Origin: an uncultured Oscillospiraceae bacterium
GTDB lineage: Bacteria; Bacillota; Clostridia; Oscillospirales; Ruminococcaceae
Direction of reading: 5' to 3'
Assembly: GCA_905197685.1 (NCBI GenBank)
Contig: CAJJZS010000004.1
Span: 62,001 to 126,000 of the forward strand
Length of the DNA: 64,000 nucleotides
Positions 59,594-64,000 of the stretch are shown here, piece by piece (position 1 is the stretch's first letter; each line of letters opens with the position of its first letter). A program made the position numbers and the translations under genes. The notes under the pieces were generated by a model. It was not told the origin of the DNA. It made no database searches and was given only the letters and a program-made list of their open reading frames with translations.

Positions 59594-60667
59594 TTAAAAA
59601 GACTGAATGGTTTCTGCATTGAGGCGTTTGATAATTTCAACTGCCAGTTTTACGCTGTTTTCGTAGTCGGCAACGCAGGCAAATCCGTGATGAGAATGGA
59701 TATAACGAACCGGAACACCGATTACGATAACCGGAACGCCGCCGTTAGACATATGGATTGGACCGCCGTTTGTGCCGCCGCCGGAACGAACCGACTCCTG
59801 AACCGGAATACCCAGTTCTTTGCCCAGTTCCAAAGCGAAACGCTGGAAGCGTGGATTTGTCACCATGCAGCGGTCGAAGTGACGGAGCATCGGACCTTTT
59901 TTCATAGCGGTCTGGATAAAGTAATCGGGATTAAAAGTATCGTCGGCAGGGCAGCCCTCAAAGCAGATTGCAATATCCGGTTTTACAACATCTCGGGTAA
60001 CAAATGCGCCGCGCTCACCGATTTCTTCCTGAGAGGAGAGTACGCCCACATAGTCAACGTCCAGTTTTTCGCCCTTCAATGCTTTCATGGTGTCCAGAAC
60101 AGCAGCGCAGCCTAAACGGTTGTCAAACGCTTTTCCGAGCATAACGTCATTCTGTTCATTGTACTCAAAGGTAACGTCAGGAACGACCGGAGCGCCGATG
60201 TGAATGTTGAAAATCTTCTCTACTTCTTCTTTGGAGGTAGCGCCGACATCAATTACCATGTCGGCAATAGTCGGGCAGGCGTTTTTCTGAGCGGCAGACA
60301 GGAAGTGTACCGGTGTGCTTGCTACAATACCGGAAACCCATTTGCCGTCATAGGTCTGTACCTTTACTTTGTGCGCCGGAACGGTGTAATCGGACCAGCC
60401 GCCTAAAGGCAAGAAACGCAGAGTTCCGTTTGGTTTGATTGCCTGTACAATAAAGCTGACCTCATCGCTGTGAGCGTCAATCATAACAACCGGCTTGCTG
60501 CCGCTGTTTTCTTCCGGGTTGACATAGACGTTAAGATTGCAGTCATGTCTGACAGAACCCAGTTTTTCGTCGCGGGCAAAGTGTTCTGCAATTTCTACAA
60601 CCTGGTCCTCAAATCCGCACGCGCCGTATGCGTTGGAAAGAGCTTCAATCAATTTTAAAGAATCCAT
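59594..60667 (-). CDS. M42-family glutamyl aminopeptidase / endoglucanase-like metallopeptidase
   Basis: 357 residues. M42 zinc sites: His66-x-Asp68 (DAHSDEVSF), Asp in GKAFDNRLGCA, Glu-Glu in SSQEEIGERGA, and a final His in RYIHSHHG. These large TET-like assemblies trim peptides. ATG at 60667 is chosen because AAGGAGG is upstream; a start at 60703 lacks one. It is the second aminopeptidase in the window besides M18. Confidence 0.93.
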   Translation of the reverse strand: MDSLKLIEALSNAYGACGFEDQVVEIAEHFARDEKLGSVRHDCNLNVYVNPEENSGSKPVVMIDAHSDEVSFIVQAIKPNGTLRFLPLGGWSDYTVPAHKVKVQTYDGKWVSGIVASTPVHFLSAAQKNACPTIADMVIDVGATSKEEVEKIFNIHIGAPVVPDVTFEYNEQNDVMLGKAFDNRLGCAAVLDTMKALKGEKLDVDYVGVLSSQEEIGERGAFVTRDVVKPDIAICFEGCPADDTFNPDYFIQTAMKKGPMLRHFDRCMVTNPRFQRFALELGKELGIPVQESVRSGGGTNGGPIHMSNGGVPVIVIGVPVRYIHSHHGFACVADYENSVKLAVEIIKRLNAETIQSF

Positions 60668-60753
60668 TTGAATATCCTCCTTAAGATGATAATTAAGATA
60701 CAAATTGAAAAACCTTTAAAAAGTAATGTAAATACTTTTCATTTGTTGCAAAC

Positions 60754-60782
60754 AGTATAGCACAACAAGTCGGGAAGCGCAA
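60754..60782 (-). promoter_or_regulatory. Promoter of the M42 gene
   Basis: On the minus strand TTGCGC (plus 60777-60782) and TATACT (plus 60754-60759), spacer 17. Confidence 0.55.
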
Positions 60783-61097
60783 GAAGAAAAAACAGAAAAC
60801 AGCAAAACAGAAATTTGATTTTCTGAGGAAGGTTTTGCAAAAAGTCGGTTTTTGTTGATTTAAAAGCCGATTTTTCCTGAAAAAAGAGGAGAAAAACAGG
60901 GAAATTGCAAACTTATCGGCAGAAAGCATAAAAATGGGGAAAAATATTCTCACCTTTCTTTTAAGAAAGAAAACAAAAAACAAAGAAATAACCGGTTTTG
61001 ATATTTTATATAAAAATATGCAATATTTTTTTGATAAAATCACGAGAGTGTATAAAATAAAGAGAAAAAATTATGAAATATAGAACTAAAATTCATA

Positions 61098-61262
61098 TTG
61101 CAAGAAAAAGAATGATGTGATACAATAGATACAGAGCAAAAGTAAAAAGAAAAAACTTTTTATTGCAGTATTTACTTTACTATCAGACAACTTCCTAACT
61201 TCATAATAACCAAAACAAGAAAGGTTTCATTTCCCGATGGGAGGTGGGACCTTTCTTGTGCT
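61098..61262 (+). ncRNA. Candidate small RNA
   Basis: Promoter TTGCAA (61098-61103), 17-base spacer, TACAAT (61121-61126) with a TGA extension; RNA from about 61133. It contains an AAAGTAAA/TTTACTTT stem (61139-61146 with 61171-61178) and ends in an 11-bp stem ACAAGAAAGGT/ACCTTTCTTGT (61215-61225, 61249-61259) with TTTT following. The loop of the last stem is purine-rich (GGGAGGTGGG). No open frame of note. About 130 bases long; target unknown. Confidence 0.45.
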
Positions 61263-62069
61263 TTTCATAAAAAAGCAATCCGCAGGCTGATTCGCTCAAT
61301 GATAAAAAATAAAGTAAGAATCCCGTTGATGATGAAGATTTAATGTTATGGATAATTTCATTTTAATGCGGATTTACTCATAGAATATAAAGAATAGCAG
61401 AAATCATTTTCAAAAGTTACCTCAAATTTGTATAATAATCCCTACAACGAATGAAATTTCAGAAAAAATGAATCAATAAAAAATACTTTTTGTACAAATC
61501 ATTAATAAAAAAATACAAATGGTAGATTAAAATCGGATTTTTTCGTTAAAACCGATATTTTATTAAAATCAGATTAGACAAAAACAACAATTTTCAGAGA
61601 GAACAGAAAAAAGCGGAAGAGAAAAAATGAATAGAATATTTATACATACAAATGTATAAACTATGAACAAAACAAAAACGGACTTTTTGAGCAGAATATG
61701 TAATAAAATTTCTTTAAATTATACAAAATATCTAAATATATACCTGATATTGAGAAAAAACAGAGAAAAACAACAATAAAACCTCTATCGTCATTTTGCT
61801 GAAATAAATTGCTAAAAACGGGGTTTTAAGGAAATTATGAACAAACTTGAATAAATTGCCGTATAAATATTGAAAAATGGATTTTGCTGTGCTAAAATAT
61901 AAAACAGAAATTATTTTTCGGTCAGATAAACGAAAAAAACATAAAAATGAAATATTGAGGGAATATCCTTTTTTCAGATAATTCACTCATACAAAAAACG
62001 GAAAAAGAGGTGAAGCGTTTTTATCATTTGCAGAAAGCGGGAAAAGAACAGACCCCTTTCATCGGTGTT
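61263..62069. other. AT-rich intergenic region, nothing recognised
   Basis: Very AT-rich with many stops. Low-complexity frames on the minus strand (61732-61986, and 60693-61043 beside it) have no ribosome site or recognisable family and are taken as chance. No gene is supported here. Confidence 0.6.
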
Positions 62070-62115
62070 AAAATGAGCCGGCTCATTTTAGTGTGCTTAA
62101 CAAAGCACACTAAAA
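62070..62115 (+). promoter_or_regulatory. Overlapping palindromes ahead of oppB
   Basis: AAAATGAGCCGGCTCATTTT (62070-62089) is a perfect 20-bp palindrome. It overlaps TTTTAGTGTGCTT/AAGCACACTAAAA (62086-62098 with 62103-62115), a perfect 13-bp stem. They share TTTT, so in RNA only one can form fully. Candidate operator or attenuator for the opp operon. Confidence 0.55.
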
Positions 62116-62179
62116 CCTTTACTCAGAAAGAAACAGAGCTTGGGGCATAATTTTGAGAAGCAAGAAGGAGGAAAAACAT

Positions 62180-63115
62180 ATGCTGAAATTTATTGTCAAA
62201 AGAATTGCGTATGCGTTGGTTACCCTGTTCTTGATTGCGACCGCCACATTCTTTTTGGTCGCAGGGGCTCCGGGAGATCCGATTGCAGCAAAGGTAGGTC
62301 AGATGCCGGAAAAGGCGCAGGAAATCATCAGTGCAAAATACGGTTTGGATAAACCGGTTGTAGAACGGTACTTTATTTATATGAAAAACCTTCTGACAAC
62401 AGGCGACTTTGGAGAATCCATTATCTATAACGGAAAATCTGCCAACGATGTCATTAAAGAAAACACGTTGGTTTCCGCAAAAATCGGTTTGATGGCGTTA
62501 ATTTTCCAAGTAACAATCGGTATCTGTCTGGGAATGGTTTCGGCGCTCAACCGAGGAAAGCCGGTGGACAACGTCATACGAGTGATGGTTGTACTGGCAA
62601 TCTGTATTCCGAGCTTCGTTTTTGCGGCGCTATTGCAATACTTCCTGGCGTTTAAGTGGAAGCTGGTTCCGGTATTCGGCTGGGGCGAATTAAAGCATTA
62701 TGTTCTTCCGGTTACGGCGTTTGCATTGGGCGGAATTGCTTCCTACACAAAATACACAAGAAACAGTACCCTGTCGGTTATCAGCGAGGATTACGTTGTA
62801 ACGGCAAAGGCAAAAGGATGCAGCAAGGGAAGAGTTGTCAGAAAGCATATTTTCAGAAACTCTATGATTCCAATCGTTACCATGATCGGTCCCGCAGTGG
62901 CAGGTATCTTTGCAGGCTCCTTTGTTATTGAAAAAATGTTCTCGATTCCGGGACTTGGCTTCTATTATATGAAATCGGTTTCCGATAATGACTACACTAT
63001 GGTAATCGGACTGACCATCTTCTATGCAATTCTGTATGTTGCATCGTTGATTATCGTCGATATTCTGTACGGTTTGGTAGACCCGAGAATCCGAGTAGCC
63101 AACGGTAAAAAATAG
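62180..63115 (+). CDS. oppB: Oligopeptide ABC transporter permease OppB
   Basis: 311 residues with about six membrane segments and the binding-protein-dependent permease fold. The EAA-type loop is YTKYTRNSTLSVISEDYVVTAKAKGCSKGRVVRKHIFRN. OppB-type N-terminal GAPGDPI follows the first segment. Together with OppC (next) it forms the channel for peptide or nickel import; the ATPases and binding protein are presumably beyond the window. ATG at 62180 is chosen for AAGGAGGA upstream. Confidence 0.93.
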   Translation: MLKFIVKRIAYALVTLFLIATATFFLVAGAPGDPIAAKVGQMPEKAQEIISAKYGLDKPVVERYFIYMKNLLTTGDFGESIIYNGKSANDVIKENTLVSAKIGLMALIFQVTIGICLGMVSALNRGKPVDNVIRVMVVLAICIPSFVFAALLQYFLAFKWKLVPVFGWGELKHYVLPVTAFALGGIASYTKYTRNSTLSVISEDYVVTAKAKGCSKGRVVRKHIFRNSMIPIVTMIGPAVAGIFAGSFVIEKMFSIPGLGFYYMKSVSDNDYTMVIGLTIFYAILYVASLIIVDILYGLVDPRIRVANGKK

Positions 63116-63129
63116 GTGAGGTGAGCAAA

Positions 63130-64000
63130 ATGGGTGAAAATCAGCAGAAAGCAGTAGTACAACAAGCTCCGCTGACCGACGATTTGTTTGAGCGAATCGG
63201 CACAGAAGGTCTGTCGGGAGAAGATATCGGCACAAAATCCCTGACATATTGGGCGGATGTTTGGAGAAGATTTCGCTCCAATAAGATGGCAATCTTAGGA
63301 TTGGTCCTTTTGGTTTTGGTGGTTTGCCTGCTTTTCGCAGGTCCTGCCATCTCCGGTCAGGATTATCAGTTTATCGACGCTTCGATTAAAAACCAGGGTC
63401 CCAGCGCCGAACACTGGTTCGGTACGGACGATATGGGACGCGACCTGTTTACCCGTGTCTGCGTAGGTGGTCGAGTTTCCATCTACATCGGTCTTGCGTG
63501 TACCTGCGTTATGTTTGTTGTCGGCTCTCTGGTCGGCGCGCTGGCAGGTTTAAAGGGCGGTTGGGTCGATGACCTGATTATGCGAATTTGCGAGTTAATC
63601 GGCAATCTGCCGTATTTGATTATCGTTGTTATCCTTTCTATGGTTATGGGCAGAAGTTTGTTCTCTCTGGTGTTTGCCATGTCGCTGACCTCATGGGTCG
63701 GAACTACCCGTATGGTTCGCGGACAGATTTTGCAGATTAAAGAGATGGACTATGTTCAGGCTGCAAAAGCTTTGGGCGCAGATACCAAACGAATCATCTT
63801 AAAACACCTGTTGCCAAACACATTGGGCATCATCATGGTTGACGTTACTATGTCTGTTCCGGGTTTTATCTTCAGCGAGTCGTTTTTAAGCTACATCGGT
63901 TTAGGTGTCAGACCGCCGGAAACCAGCTGGGGCGCGCTGGCAAGCGCAGGTCAGCAGCAGCTGATGTTCTATCCGCATCAGTTGTTCTTCCCTTGCCTGC
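63130..64000 (+). CDS. oppC: Oligopeptide ABC transporter permease OppC, partial at window end
   Basis: The frame is open from ATG 63130 (MGENQQKAVV) to the window end, at least 290 residues, so it continues beyond. A cytoplasmic N-terminus, then FRSNKMAILGLVLLVLVV (segment 1), HWFGTDDMGRDLFTRV (the OppC/DppC family signature), and the EAA loop GQILQIKEMDYVQAAKALGA with permease segments. It pairs with OppB, 14 bases upstream, with GGTGAG as ribosome site. Confidence 0.92.
   Translation, partial: MGENQQKAVVQQAPLTDDLFERIGTEGLSGEDIGTKSLTYWADVWRRFRSNKMAILGLVLLVLVVCLLFAGPAISGQDYQFIDASIKNQGPSAEHWFGTDDMGRDLFTRVCVGGRVSIYIGLACTCVMFVVGSLVGALAGLKGGWVDDLIMRICELIGNLPYLIIVVILSMVMGRSLFSLVFAMSLTSWVGTTRMVRGQILQIKEMDYVQAAKALGADTKRIILKHLLPNTLGIIMVDVTMSVPGFIFSESFLSYIGLGVRPPETSWGALASAGQQQLMFYPHQLFFPCL

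Noticed and set aside
60693..61043. Minus-strand frame of 116 codons in the AT-rich gap before oppB
   Set aside because: It is low-complexity Phe/Leu/Lys-rich, has no ribosome site, and overlaps the M42 promoter region.
1..64000. CRISPR arrays, tRNA and rRNA genes, prophage or integrase genes
   Set aside because: No regularly spaced repeats, cloverleaf genes, rRNA segments or phage-type genes were seen on reading the window.

Overview
The window is a 64 kb piece of a low-to-mid GC Gram-positive chromosome, almost certainly from an anaerobic member of class Clostridia; Oscillospirales is my best guess, with low confidence below class. The evidence is: Gram-positive style ribosome sites (AGGAGG) and sigma-A promoters; T-box leaders in front of serS and cysS; the L27 N-terminal extension with its Prp protease; an FMN riboswitch in front of a RibU-type ECF transporter subunit; a reverse rubrerythrin; the SEC-C form of methionine aminopeptidase; and the padR/HAAS envelope operon type. 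No rRNA, tRNA, CRISPR array, intact transposase or prophage gene was seen.

Layout. 1-1048: a promoter- and terminator-bounded stretch without an intact gene. 1049-8922: two M16 peptidase-like proteins (yfmF/yfmH), lgt with a long acidic tail, an acetyltransferase, folD, an exported repeat protein followed by a broken partial copy, then rplU-prp-rpmA. 9160-14438: MFS transporter, obgE, Mini-III RNase with an apparent frameshift, YitT protein, rubrerythrin and an ArsC/Spx-like protein. 14615-20848: mostly minus strand, with riboflavin transporter under an FMN riboswitch, PAP2 phosphatase (divergent from DedA), flavin reductase, a degenerate LCP-like protein, a lipoprotein, a polysaccharide deacetylase and an alpha/beta hydrolase. 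21080-28880: membrane-anchored protein, T-box-serS, a tandem structured repeat, ywlG, recA-recX, rimO, pgsA. 28942-41531: lipoprotein, T-box-cysS, an AT-rich unknown gene, acetyltransferase-map, an S1-domain protein, a 59-residue DUF951 protein, prfA-sua5-coaE-lytic transglycosylase, M18 aminopeptidase, and two small membrane proteins. 41815-55367: rpoB-rpoC, two small exported proteins, then the str operon rpsL-rpsG-fusA-tuf. 55434-62179: a cluster of six hairpins, an exported protein, padR-HAAS-third gene, an M42 aminopeptidase, and 1.5 kb of AT-rich sequence with a candidate small RNA and overlapping palindromes. 62180-64000: oppB and the start of oppC of a peptide ABC importer.

Most genes are housekeeping: transcription, translation, tRNA charging, DNA repair, lipid and wall metabolism. 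The more unusual material lies between them: the hairpin cluster after tuf (55458-55703), the 89-bp structured tandem repeat after serS (23803-23987), the candidate small RNA at 61098-61262, overlapping palindromes ahead of oppB (62070-62115), three identical palindromes at the end of lgt, structured leaders in the str operon, two genes without normal starts (mrnC and the LCP-like gene), and acidic C-terminal tails on Lgt, RecA, RpoB and RpoC. I found no convincing new defence or biosynthetic system. The hairpin cluster is the strongest candidate for something undescribed, although a relic of an IS200/IS605-type element is the plainest explanation.
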